In this document: in pieces, positions 24,537 to 32,809 of the stretch
How the letters are laid out: the number at the start of each line of letters is the position of its first letter
How positions within the stretch are numbered: the stretch's first letter is position 1
DNA from: Ponticaulis sp.
GTDB taxonomy: Bacteria > Pseudomonadota > Alphaproteobacteria > Caulobacterales > Hyphomonadaceae
Assembly: GCA_002723155.1 (NCBI GenBank)
Contig: PBNO01000015.1
Coordinates: 1-64,000, forward strand
Direction: 5' to 3'
DNA length: 64,000 nucleotides
The notes under the pieces: model-generated
Seen by the model: the letters and a program-made list of their open reading frames with translations, nothing else
Told to the model about the DNA's origin: nothing
The model's database searches: none
Position numbers and translations under genes: made by a program

Positions 24537-26051
24537 ATGGGAAACTACCACGCAAAACTCACAACGCCTCTGCTGAGGCTGGGAAAGAAAGATATTTGGA
24601 CACTTTCTGATGCGTATCGGGGCACTGCCATCTTTGGCGGCACCGGAAGTGGCAAAACCAGTGGCTCGGGACAAAGCCTGGCGCACGCCTTCCTCAAAGC
24701 TGGTATGGGGGGATTGGTGCTGTGCGCCAAGCCGGACGAAGCAGAGCTTTGGGTGAATTATGCAAAAGCCTGTGGGCGGGAAAAGTCGGTTGTCCTTTTT
24801 CGCCCCGATACGGGAACGCGGTTTAACTTTCTTGAGTATGAAATGACGGTTGGCTCCGGCGGCGTGAACAATGTCGTCGAACTGCTCCTGAAGGTCATCG
24901 AGATGTCGAAACGCCAACTGATGGGAAGCAATGAGAACCAGTTTTGGGATGACGCCATTCGAGAGCTTTTACGCAACACGCTCAATCCCCTCTTTCATGC
25001 CTATGGGCGGATAGACCTCGATCAGGTCATGCAGATGATCAATTCTGGCCCGCGTAGCGCGATGGAATATAGTGACCCCATCTGGAAGCAGCATTCATTT
25101 TGCGCGCAAACATTAGAAAAGCTCGCAACCAATCCGGCCCATCAAATGGACAGTCGATCCATGTGGGTCATTAGAAACTACTGGGAAAATGTGTTTGGTC
25201 CTGCGGACACGAAAACGCGGGAAAACATTCGGATATCCTTCACCAGCAAAATGGCCCTTCTATTTACTGGTCAGGAGCATGAGCTGCTGTGCACATCGAC
25301 AAACGTCGTTCCAGAAATGACGCACGAAGGCGCAATCTGGATCATCGATATGCCCGCGCAAATCTGGTCTGATGTCGGCATTCTCATTCAGAAAATCTGC
25401 AAGTATATGTGGCAACGCGCAACGCAGCGACGGCCCAAAACGGGCAAAGAAAGACCTGTCTTTCTCTGGTGCGATGAAGCGCACGTCTTTGTTGATGAGT
25501 ATGATGAAGACTTCCAATCCATGGCACGGTCTTCAAGCGTCTGTTCGGTGTATCTTTCTCAAGGCATTGACGGCTATATCAAGAAAATTGGTGGATCCAA
25601 TGCACGCGAGATTTGCGACTCCCTGCTTGGCCATTTTCAAACAAAGATTTTCCATTCCAACAGTAGTTCGAGCACGAATGAGTGGGCTGCCGAACTCATC
25701 GGCAAATCGATTCAGGTTCGACGAGGCGTGAATTACGGTGAGAATGAAGGATATAGCGAGAGCCATTCAAGAGGTCGATCGGTGAACGAACAAGATCAGC
25801 GCGCAAGCTTCTGGGGACGCGGCAATCGTTCGAAGAATAAGGATCGAGGCTCTCAGGTTGGCTCCAGCTATAGCGAGTCCATGAATGAAGCCCTCGAGTA
25901 TGAAATCGAGCCAGGCGCATTTGGTCGAGACCTCGCCTCAGGTGGGCCCCATCACAGCTTCATGGTGGACGGCATTTTCTACCAGACCGGTACGATGTTT
26001 CGCTCCGTGAAAAAGAACTGGCTCAAAACCCGTTTCCCGCAAAGGATCTGA
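24537..26051 (+). CDS. Type IV coupling-protein-like ATPase (TraD/TraG/VirD4 family)
   Basis: Walker A GGTGSGKT is at residues 34-41, preceded by AIF. Walker B is FLWCDEAHVFV near 315, and the conserved SSVCSVYLSQ stretch follows. The C-terminus has a Ser/Arg/Gly-rich linker. Such proteins deliver relaxase-DNA to the secretion channel. ATG 24537 follows GGGGGA by six bases. There is no N-terminal transmembrane pair, unlike most coupling proteins, but the next gene, three bases downstream, encodes a small protein with hydrophobic helices. That pair may be a split coupling protein. Confidence 0.88.
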   Translation: MGNYHAKLTTPLLRLGKKDIWTLSDAYRGTAIFGGTGSGKTSGSGQSLAHAFLKAGMGGLVLCAKPDEAELWVNYAKACGREKSVVLFRPDTGTRFNFLEYEMTVGSGGVNNVVELLLKVIEMSKRQLMGSNENQFWDDAIRELLRNTLNPLFHAYGRIDLDQVMQMINSGPRSAMEYSDPIWKQHSFCAQTLEKLATNPAHQMDSRSMWVIRNYWENVFGPADTKTRENIRISFTSKMALLFTGQEHELLCTSTNVVPEMTHEGAIWIIDMPAQIWSDVGILIQKICKYMWQRATQRRPKTGKERPVFLWCDEAHVFVDEYDEDFQSMARSSSVCSVYLSQGIDGYIKKIGGSNAREICDSLLGHFQTKIFHSNSSSSTNEWAAELIGKSIQVRRGVNYGENEGYSESHSRGRSVNEQDQRASFWGRGNRSKNKDRGSQVGSSYSESMNEALEYEIEPGAFGRDLASGGPHHSFMVDGIFYQTGTMFRSVKKNWLKTRFPQRI

Positions 26052-26054
26052 TGC

Positions 26055-26492
26055 ATGCGGTGGCTTTGGATAATACCTGCTAAACTCATTCTTTGGCTTC
26101 TCAGCACAAAAGCCTGGCACTTTGTGTGGATCCTCACCTTGGCGTTCGTGTACTTCAATTATCAGTACAGTCAGCTCACGCTTTACGTGTTTTTGGCGAT
26201 TTTCCCGATTCAGCTGGTCAACTCGATTGCCAACAACATTCTGAACAACTGGGACACCAGCACTGGCCCAAAGCAACCTAAAAGGCCCAAAAATAAGCGC
26301 CAGCAAAAGCCGATGGGTTCGAATGGCGGTCAGCTGCCAAACTTTGAAGTCGCGAAAGTTGAAGCGGTTTTGGTGACTGTTGGGACGCCTTCAGGAATTC
26401 AGAAAGGTCCGACAATTCGTCAGATCATGCGGGCCCTACCCGAGAATCTAAAGACTTTTATTGGATGGTCCACAAAGCGGGCCGCTAAATAG
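26055..26492 (+). CDS. Small membrane protein following the coupling ATPase
   Basis: The 145-residue product has about two hydrophobic helices between residues 3 and 65, including FVWILTLAFVYF and LTLYVFLAIFPIQLV. A basic Lys/Gln/Pro-rich linker (75-90) and a soluble tail follow. It starts three bases after the ATPase stop. It may supply the membrane anchor the ATPase lacks, by analogy with TraD N-termini. It is not a family I recognise. Confidence 0.6.
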   Translation: MRWLWIIPAKLILWLLSTKAWHFVWILTLAFVYFNYQYSQLTLYVFLAIFPIQLVNSIANNILNNWDTSTGPKQPKRPKNKRQQKPMGSNGGQLPNFEVAKVEAVLVTVGTPSGIQKGPTIRQIMRALPENLKTFIGWSTKRAAK

Positions 26493-26500
26493 CTCACTCT

Positions 26501-27544
26501 TCACGAGCCGTTATTCAGACGGCTCTCGAGAGCTTCAAGGCCGGAAATCAGTTCTGCAAAACTTGGCGGCGTTTCCATGAACATTTCGGCCATTGCCGCG
26601 TAATCGGACTGCAATTTAACGACAACATCATCTGAAGGAATCAGCTTGAGTGATCCGAGGACTGCCGTTTCGTAGGATGCCTTGGGGTCAGGAAACATAA
26701 GGCTTTTGTTGTGCACGACTTGCGCGAGCAGCTCGACATCGAATTGGTCCGCAATCCCGCCATTCACCAGCATCAATGTATCATAGTAATGACGAGACAT
26801 CCCGTCTCTCAGTTTTCCGTTGTGGTGGAGCGCGTGAAGGATAGTGACCTTTTCCCAAAACGTTCGCTCAGCGGCGAGCGTTGGAACCGTACACAACGCA
26901 TCCGGCAGCTCTTCCTGAAACTCTTCCGCCAGATATGGCTGGATGGATTGCAAGCCTGAAGGCTCAGTGTCACCTCGCGCTCCAAATTCAAGCTTGATGC
27001 GCGGCTTTATGTAACCCGCACCCGAGCTACCTCCGCCGTCAGACTCGCCGTCGGCCTGCGGATAATTGAATAGTATCGTCTGAGCATCGGGATCGTCAGG
27101 ATCAAGTTCGACACTCCATCCTTCCAATGTTCCGAGGGCATCTTCGATTGCTTTCGAGAGTTCTGGCAGGATGATTTCCTGAACATACTGCTGAGCTGCC
27201 TCTTTCAACTCTCTGCCGCGCTTCTTCCGTTGCTTGCCGCTGATACCCTCTTCCATAGGAGCAGGAACATCACACAAGAACGTCGCATCGCGACTGATTG
27301 TGAGATCGATATCTTCTGAAAATCGCTGAATAAGCCCGTATGCCTTTGAGAGTGAGGTTCCACCTTTGAAGGTGAGAGAGCCACTAAGTAACTCGCTCGC
27401 CATCAGGCGCTTGAGTGTCCAGCAAACCCAGAAGTCTTTCTCGATGATAAGTGCTGTCAGATCACGCCTGCTGGCGGCCTCTTCGATATATGCTCGGCGA
27501 TCTTCTGCCGATTTGCGGGCAAAATTATCCATGCATTGCCGCAT
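26501..27544 (-). CDS. abiEii: AbiEii nucleotidyltransferase toxin
   Basis: The 347-residue protein carries the AbiEii motifs. EKDFWVCWTLKRL is near residue 37, followed by LTFKGGTSLSKAYGLIQRFSEDIDLTI with the GS-x-DxD nucleotidyltransferase core, and a downstream lysine-rich helix. AbiEii toxins (for example MenT relatives) transfer nucleotides to tRNA and arrest growth. It follows abiEi with a 20-base overlap, as in classic AbiE operons. In-frame ATGs at 27544 and 27532 are both plausible. The pair can act in phage exclusion and also stabilise the element. Confidence 0.88.
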   Translation of the reverse strand: MRQCMDNFARKSAEDRRAYIEEAASRRDLTALIIEKDFWVCWTLKRLMASELLSGSLTFKGGTSLSKAYGLIQRFSEDIDLTISRDATFLCDVPAPMEEGISGKQRKKRGRELKEAAQQYVQEIILPELSKAIEDALGTLEGWSVELDPDDPDAQTILFNYPQADGESDGGGSSGAGYIKPRIKLEFGARGDTEPSGLQSIQPYLAEEFQEELPDALCTVPTLAAERTFWEKVTILHALHHNGKLRDGMSRHYYDTLMLVNGGIADQFDVELLAQVVHNKSLMFPDPKASYETAVLGSLKLIPSDDVVVKLQSDYAAMAEMFMETPPSFAELISGLEALESRLNNGS

Positions 27545-28133
27545 CAATCTTCAGAACAATATCACCCATCCATCCAGGCATTTGTGCGCGAGAGGACACA
27601 AGCGACTTCATATCCCGATCATCAAGCCTCTTCGCCAGCTGATCGATCATATCTGCATCGATATTGCTTCGTCCCAAATGAACCATTGCCTGCAAAACGG
27701 CATTTGCGCGGTCAGGCGCGTTATCAATCAGCGGCGCGCGCGCATGCTTTATAGAAAGCGTCCGCCCCGCAACCTTCTTCACGCGCGAAGCTCCATTGGT
27801 CGCATACGTCACCTTAGCCGGAACCTGCGTTGAAAGCCCGAGTAAGTTTGCTGCTGCTGCACCAGAAGGAACCAATTTATCCCCGATCTGAGAAGAAACA
27901 GCCTGCGCAATTCGGTCCATATCAGGACTTAGAGCGCCAAGTTTCTGGTGCAGACGTGGATAATCATAGAGGCCACGACCAATACGACGGATCGCACCGT
28001 CCTTAACCAGACGGGAAAGAGCCATATCGACCGAGCCGCGCGTACCAAAATCAATGAAGTCCTTAGGCGTAAAGGCCCAACCACGGCCCTTCGCTCGAAC
28101 TCGCCTCATGATTTTATCCGATATCGCAGACAT
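27525..28133 (-). CDS. abiEi: AbiEi antitoxin / repressor
   Basis: This 202-residue protein has an N-terminal winged helix (residues about 15-65: FTPKDFIDFGTRGSVDMALSRLVKDGAIRRIGRGLYDYP). An AbiEi-type C-terminal domain follows, with GAAAANLLGLSTQVPAKVTYATNGASR. AbiEi antitoxins bind inverted repeats in their own promoter and neutralise AbiEii. ATG 28133 has AAAGGAG eight bases upstream; the frame to 28181 is open but has no ribosome site. The AT-rich region 28140-28250 must hold the autoregulated promoter. Confidence 0.87.
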   Translation of the reverse strand: MSAISDKIMRRVRAKGRGWAFTPKDFIDFGTRGSVDMALSRLVKDGAIRRIGRGLYDYPRLHQKLGALSPDMDRIAQAVSSQIGDKLVPSGAAAANLLGLSTQVPAKVTYATNGASRVKKVAGRTLSIKHARAPLIDNAPDRANAVLQAMVHLGRSNIDADMIDQLAKRLDDRDMKSLVSSRAQMPGWMGDIVLKIDAAMHG

Positions 28134-28309
28134 CAATCTCAACTCCTTTATGTTAGATATTACACTATTTTTTTCTAACAAGCAATTATCTTATAAACTT
28201 CCTCTATGTGTTGTTTAGTTTCACTTTTGTGAGGACATATTCTATATCGTGCCCTTCTCGTTTCTCAAACAGAGAGCAGGCCAGTTAGGCGGATGATATG
28301 CAATGTCTA

Positions 28310-28358
28310 AAACCCGTTCGGGTTTCTTCAGACACCGTGGATGCTGTTCAGCATCCAC
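28310..28358. repeat. Two adjacent perfect inverted repeats
   Basis: AAACCCG / CGGGTTT (28310-28325, 2-base spacer) is followed by GTGGATGCTG / CAGCATCCAC (28337-28358, 2-base spacer). They lie between the abiE promoter region and the end of the integrase gene. They may be a terminator for the leftward integrase transcript, or recombinase or regulator binding sites. Only short, interrupted T-runs are nearby. Confidence 0.5.
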
Positions 28359-28421
28359 TTTGCGAAAGGCTTGGCTTGAGCGGTTCCGCTCGCGCCTTCG
28401 CCACGGACATGATTTGCCCGA

Positions 28422-29594
28422 TTACTTTTTCCGCCTCACGTTTACAGCTGCTGCGTTGATCAGGGTCTTGATGTGATCAGCATAGTATTTCTGGATCATT
28501 TCCACGCTGGTGCGACAGTTCTTTGCAACCTGATAAATATCGGCCCCCTCCATGAGGCGGAAGCAAATATAGGTATGGCGCAATGAATAGGCAGTCCGCT
28601 TCTGTCCTTCTCGATCGACTTTGAGATTGGTTTCTTCGAGGATGCGATTGAACATCTTCTTCGAGAAGGTCGGAAAGATCGGATCGGTCGGTTCGGCACC
28701 GGCCCGCGCTTTGAGGCGTTTGAACGGCTGAACCGCGCCAGGCATGCTCTTACAATACCCGACGCCCCGCTTTCCGCGAACTTCGATTTCCAAAATGGTT
28801 TCGCCGCTGTCTTTGTCTTTGACGACAGCGACATCGCGATATTCGAGCCGTGATGCTTCGTCTGGCCTCAGTCCGGTGTTCACCATGAACAGCACATAGT
28901 CATGAAGCATCAGCGCCGCATTCTTCCAAAGCCCGTGTTTATGCTTCTTGGATTCCGCTCGGGTGGCCTCGTAAAGCTTCTTGTATTCATCCGGAGAAAA
29001 CCATGCGCGACGAGTAATCTTACCCGACGTTTTGTACGGCATGGAGAAATCGGGAAGCGCACTCATCCAACCATGCCGAAGAGCAGTTTTGAGGACGTGC
29101 CTTAGCGCCACGATCTCCGTGTGCATGGTGCTCCGAGAAGGCGGCTTTGGTTGGTCGGGCATCTTGTGGTGAGGTCGCGGGATGGAATGACCCTGTCGGT
29201 AGATACGATACTCCTGCACCAAACCTGCCGTAATCTCGGACAAGCCATAGTTTCCGAAATATGGGATGAGATAATTGTCGATCCGCTCCATCAGACATTT
29301 GACGTAGATCGGGCTGCGCTCGCCCTCTGTAATAATCTCATACTCGCGCTTGAACTGGGTCGCGGCCTCTTTGAACGTTTTCTCGTTTTTTAACACTCCG
29401 TCGCGTACCTTGCCTTTCAGGCCAAGATACCAGTCTTCCGCAAATTCCTTCGCCAACTGAAGGCTCGCCTCGCCGGTGGTTTTCCGGCGGTTCTTGCCCG
29501 CGATGTAGGCAGAGCACTGCCACACGCCTGAGTTCTCGCGGCGGTACACATGGACCTTTCCGCCATAAATCGAATGTTTTTCAACAGCTTGCAT
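28422..29594 (-). CDS. Tyrosine-type site-specific integrase of the element
   Basis: About 390 residues have a complete phage-type integrase layout. The N-terminal arm-binding and core-binding regions occupy residues 1-190. The catalytic domain shows TGLRPDEASRL with the first arginine, AYSLRHTYI with the H-x-x-R-type block, and a C-terminal EMIQKYYADH with the nucleophile tyrosine. ATG 29594 has GGGAGG ten bases upstream; a GTG at 29615 is also open. It is the outermost element gene, beside the attR copy of tRNA-Thr, so it almost certainly catalyses integration into and excision from that tRNA gene. No excisionase is obvious next to it. Confidence 0.92.
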   Translation of the reverse strand: MQAVEKHSIYGGKVHVYRRENSGVWQCSAYIAGKNRRKTTGEASLQLAKEFAEDWYLGLKGKVRDGVLKNEKTFKEAATQFKREYEIITEGERSPIYVKCLMERIDNYLIPYFGNYGLSEITAGLVQEYRIYRQGHSIPRPHHKMPDQPKPPSRSTMHTEIVALRHVLKTALRHGWMSALPDFSMPYKTSGKITRRAWFSPDEYKKLYEATRAESKKHKHGLWKNAALMLHDYVLFMVNTGLRPDEASRLEYRDVAVVKDKDSGETILEIEVRGKRGVGYCKSMPGAVQPFKRLKARAGAEPTDPIFPTFSKKMFNRILEETNLKVDREGQKRTAYSLRHTYICFRLMEGADIYQVAKNCRTSVEMIQKYYADHIKTLINAAAVNVRRKK

Positions 29595-29731
29595 AAAAAC
29601 AGCGCCTCCCGTCACTACGCTCGAAAATGTGTAAGAGTTGTGTAACGATTTTAGGCGCCAAAACTCTCGAGATAATGACTATATACTACTGTTTTTATGC
29701 TCTTTTTTCAATATTCATTTTTAGGTTGTTA

Positions 29732-29779
29732 TGATTTGTAATCATCAGGTCGCGGGTTCGACTCCTGCAGCCGGCACCA
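29732..29779 (+). other. attR: 3' half of a tRNA-Thr(UGU) gene
   Basis: The 48 bases reproduce the 3' half of a tRNA-Thr. The anticodon loop has TGT in TTTGTAA within a paired stem. A variable loop follows, then the T-arm GCGGG-TTCGACT-CCTGC and the acceptor strand AGCCGGC with A and encoded CCA. Upstream, where D-arm and 5' acceptor should be, is unrelated AT-rich sequence (29695-29731). The copy is therefore not a functional tRNA but the duplicated end left by integration at a tRNA 3' end. The orientation predicts the full tRNA-Thr at the far left end of the element. Confidence 0.85.
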
Positions 29780-29807
29780 CTTTCCCCAAGAGAAAATACA
29801 TTCCCTT

Positions 29808-30425
29808 TCAGGGCCCTAAGCGCCGAGCGCGCTCGAGGTCTTCAGGCGTATTGATATTGAAGAACCGCAGATCGTCAGCCGCAAAACTCACGCGAGCTGC
29901 TCCAATGTGCGACGCAATCCGGTGCAGAGCGCGTTCACCGGAACCAATCAAAGTATTCACGTCTGGCGCAAGGCCTGCGCGCCACACACCGAATGCAGGC
30001 TGAATCCGGTCTCCGGTCTCTGCAAGAACCGCCTGGTGCGGCGCGGCGTTCAATTCGACCAAAAGAGCTTCAGAGAGCGTGGATTTATAAAACGGCGCAT
30101 CGACGGGGGCCGTCACGATAACAGCGTCCTCACCATAGTGCTCATGGGCATATGTCAGAGCAGCAGATAGAGCGCCCGCTGGCCCTATCATCTCACCGTC
30201 AATCAGATGATCGGCGAGCCAGATAATTTCGCCATCCTGTTCAAGCCAGTCTGGCTGTCTCGGGGACACAATAACAATCTCATCTGCAATTGCGGAGAGC
30301 TCACGCTGAATGAGCCTCCATAACGGCTCGCCATCATACTCGATCAGCGCCTTAGAGACCCCACCGAGACGACGTCCCTCGCCACCCGCAAAAATGACCC
30401 CGATCACTTTCTGATTCACGCCCAC
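29808..30425 (-). CDS. mobA: Molybdenum cofactor guanylyltransferase MobA
   Basis: This nucleotidyltransferase of 205 residues links GMP to molybdopterin to form the MGD cofactor. The N-terminal signature is VIFAGGEGRRLGGVSKALIEYDGEPL (about residues 9-34). The metal-site region reads TAPVDAPF near 104-111. FNINTPEDLERAR near the end is the usual MobA tail. It is the first chromosomal gene after attR. moeA, another gene of the same pathway, is 2.4 kb away at 32810, supporting the call. Confidence 0.9.
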   Translation of the reverse strand: MGVNQKVIGVIFAGGEGRRLGGVSKALIEYDGEPLWRLIQRELSAIADEIVIVSPRQPDWLEQDGEIIWLADHLIDGEMIGPAGALSAALTYAHEHYGEDAVIVTAPVDAPFYKSTLSEALLVELNAAPHQAVLAETGDRIQPAFGVWRAGLAPDVNTLIGSGERALHRIASHIGAARVSFAADDLRFFNINTPEDLERARRLGP

Positions 30426-30524
30426 AACGCATTTGCCATTTTATCCAAAAGCCTTTTGTTTTCGCGCACGGCTTCTTATAACGCTTGCCGAAGTAAAGCT
30501 TCAATTCGAATCTGGTTTATCACA

Positions 30525-30947
30525 ATGATCCAAAACCCGCTCAATGACATGATCAGCTATACGATACGACGTGTCGCGACAGCGATGACATCGGATCTCA
30601 CAAATCAGTTGGCCGATCTGAAGCTTCGTATCACTGACGCAAATGTGCTCATTCTAATTATGCACAATGAGGGCATCACTCAGAGTGAAATCGGACGCAC
30701 TTTAGCCATTGCGAGCGCGAACATTGCCCCCGTTATCGGACGACTGGATAAGCGTGATTTTTTGATCAGAATGCCCGTCGATGGGCGTTCGCACGGATTA
30801 GCGCTGACTGAAAAAGGGCACAAAATAGCGGAAAGAGTATTCGCGCTAACGAAGGCCGCAGAAGTCAGCGCTCACAAAAAAATTCCTGAAGCGCTTCGTG
30901 GTGATATCATCGAAGCGCTCCAAAATCTAAAAGGTGATGCGCCTTAA
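30525..30947 (+). CDS. MarR-family transcriptional regulator
   Basis: This winged-helix protein of about 140 residues has a typical MarR core: ITDANVLILIMHNEGITQSEIGRTLAIASANIAPVIGRLDKRDFLIRMPVDGRSHGLALTEKG, split over recognition helix and wing. ATG 30525 is taken because residues before it in the longer frame (from 30456) look non-coding. MarR regulators usually sense small aromatic or lipid ligands. It is divergent from mobA and convergent with the acyl-CoA dehydrogenase, which is a possible target. The effector is unknown. Confidence 0.8.
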   Translation: MIQNPLNDMISYTIRRVATAMTSDLTNQLADLKLRITDANVLILIMHNEGITQSEIGRTLAIASANIAPVIGRLDKRDFLIRMPVDGRSHGLALTEKGHKIAERVFALTKAAEVSAHKKIPEALRGDIIEALQNLKGDAP

Positions 30948-30972
30948 AAGCGCTCCCGCCAATTGCTCCCAA

Positions 30973-32724
30973 CTAGGAAAGCAAATCCATTCGCTTTTGA
31001 CGGTCCATCGCTTCGCCCGAACGGACACGTATTGCCCAGCCAGCAATATCGCCGAGGTCTGTTTCAGCGAGGAAAAGCGCCAGCCCTGACAGATCCGCTG
31101 CCGAATTTGAACCTGCGTCTTTCGCAGACATGGCTCCGCGCGCCAGATACGTGACGCCAGCCACCCGGCCAAACATCTCCTGATACGCCGTCGCGCCGAA
31201 GAGTCGCGTATCCATGTCAGTCTCTTTCATCCATGAGGTGACCTCTTGGAGAGCCCTAATGCCCGCAGCAAGATGAACCGCAACGCGCTTCAGATCAGCA
31301 TCGCCTGACGCTTCAAATTCCGAACACTTCGCCTCGAAGCTTGCGAGAAGGCGTGGAATAGCCTCGCCTGCTGAAAGGCCTAGCTTTCGCGTAGCAAGGT
31401 CAATCGCCTGAATGCCGTTTGTACCTTCATAGATCGGCGCGATACGCGCATCCCTATAAAGCTGCGAAGCGAGTGTTTCGCCCATAAAGCCCATACCGCC
31501 ATGGATTTGCACACCGAGACTGGCAGATAGGACACCAACATCGGTCGACCAAGACTTCGCGATAGGTGTCAGGATTTCTTCTACCTCTTTTGCAAGCTTG
31601 CGTTCGTCGGCCTCGCTACCGGCAACAGACATATCGCTGGACTTCGCGCATTCATAACAGATCGCACGAGCTGCCATAGTACGGGCGCGCATCTGAAGCA
31701 GCATGTGCTGAACATCAGGGTGGTTGATGATCGGAGCAGCGCCCTCAACACCTTCAGCGCGCCCCTGCTTGCGTTCCGCCGCAAAGTCGCGAGCAACGCG
31801 GTAGGCCGCCTCGGACTGGGCAAGCCCCTGAATGCCGACCTGCAGACGCGCCGAGTTCATCATGGTGAACATGGCCGCAAGACCCTTATTTGGTTCGCCA
31901 ATCAGCCAGCCTTTGGCTCCGTCATATTCCATGACGCAGGTTGGAGACGCGTGGATACCGAGTTTGTGCTCAAGACCAATGCAGGTAACACCGTTGCGCT
32001 CACCAGCTTCGCCATCGGCGTCCGGCAGAAATTTAGGACAAAGGAAGAGCGAAATACCGCGAGAACCGGATGGCGCATCTGGCAAGCGTGCCAGCACCAG
32101 ATGGACGATATTGTCCGTCAGGTCATGATCACCCCAGGTAATATAAATCTTCTGGCCTGTGATGGCGTAGCTGCCGTCGTCATTCGGCACAGCTTTCGTT
32201 TTCAACGCACCCACATCAGAGCCCGCCTGAGGCTCGGTAAGGTTCATTGTGCCAGTCCAATCACCGGAAATGAGCTTTGGCAGGTAGAGCGCCTTCTGCT
32301 CTTCTGAGCCGTGCTCGAGCAGTGCTTCAATCGCACCGAAAGACAACATCGGGCACAGGCTAAACGACATATTGGAAGCCTGCACCATTTCCATTACGGC
32401 AACGGCCAGCGTGCGCGGAAGCCCCTGCCCCCCATACGCCTCAGGAAATGGCATCCCCATCCAGCCGCCTTCCTGAAAGGCTTTATAAGCATCTTTAAAG
32501 CCGGGAGCTGAGTAGACCTGCCCGTTTTCCAGGCGGGCCCCGGTCTTGTCTCCGGGCTGATTGAACGGCGCCAGAACGTCCATGCAGAGCTTTCCAGCCT
32601 CTTCAAGAACGGGCGCGACAAGATCAGTATCAAAATCGGGAAACGCCTCAGCGCTCATGTCACCAATCTGCGTGACCTGCGTCAGAATACTCGAAATATC
32701 ATCGATCGTACGTGGGGTGATCAT
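30973..32724 (-). CDS. Acyl-CoA dehydrogenase, large C-terminally extended type
   Basis: The 583-residue flavoprotein contains NLTEPQAGSDVG and YITWGDHDL, which belong to the FAD/substrate domain. YEGTNGIQAIDLATRK in the C-terminal half carries the catalytic-glutamate region. The extra C-terminal helical domain (last 120 residues) matches the longer subfamily that includes DmdC-like and long-chain enzymes. It oxidises an acyl-CoA to the enoyl-CoA and passes electrons to ETF. The exact substrate cannot be read from sequence. Confidence 0.9.
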   Translation of the reverse strand: MITPRTIDDISSILTQVTQIGDMSAEAFPDFDTDLVAPVLEEAGKLCMDVLAPFNQPGDKTGARLENGQVYSAPGFKDAYKAFQEGGWMGMPFPEAYGGQGLPRTLAVAVMEMVQASNMSFSLCPMLSFGAIEALLEHGSEEQKALYLPKLISGDWTGTMNLTEPQAGSDVGALKTKAVPNDDGSYAITGQKIYITWGDHDLTDNIVHLVLARLPDAPSGSRGISLFLCPKFLPDADGEAGERNGVTCIGLEHKLGIHASPTCVMEYDGAKGWLIGEPNKGLAAMFTMMNSARLQVGIQGLAQSEAAYRVARDFAAERKQGRAEGVEGAAPIINHPDVQHMLLQMRARTMAARAICYECAKSSDMSVAGSEADERKLAKEVEEILTPIAKSWSTDVGVLSASLGVQIHGGMGFMGETLASQLYRDARIAPIYEGTNGIQAIDLATRKLGLSAGEAIPRLLASFEAKCSEFEASGDADLKRVAVHLAAGIRALQEVTSWMKETDMDTRLFGATAYQEMFGRVAGVTYLARGAMSAKDAGSNSAADLSGLALFLAETDLGDIAGWAIRVRSGEAMDRQKRMDLLS

Positions 32725-32809
32725 TCAATCGTCCTTCTATCCCAGAAGTCATATTTATTTTTAGGCTAACTTCTCCAGCCGACGCGAAAGATCAATGCAT
32801 GACGCAGCG

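Larger units (their letters stand above)
1..29779. mobile_element. Integrative (conjugative or mobilisable) element, right part
   Basis: This stretch combines an integrase at its right edge, a partial tRNA-Thr copy as right attachment site, a MobF relaxase, a coupling ATPase, an ArdC anti-restriction protein, two AbiE-type systems and a large defence operon. Housekeeping genes begin immediately after position 29779. The left end is not in the window, so the size is a minimum. No VirB4, VirB8-10 or other mating-pair protein is visible. It is therefore either a mobilisable element or an ICE whose secretion genes lie to the left. Base composition is visibly patchy, with AT-rich gajAB and the C-terminal half of the methyltransferase next to GC-rich helicase and relaxase genes, which suggests a mosaic. 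Confidence 0.85.

Noticed and set aside
29700..29779. A complete tRNA-Thr gene
   Set aside because: Only the anticodon-to-CCA half is present; the 5' acceptor and D-arm are replaced by AT-rich sequence, so it is listed as attR.
30456..30524. N-terminal extension of the MarR regulator
   Set aside because: The extra residues do not fit the family and the ATG at 30525 gives the normal length.
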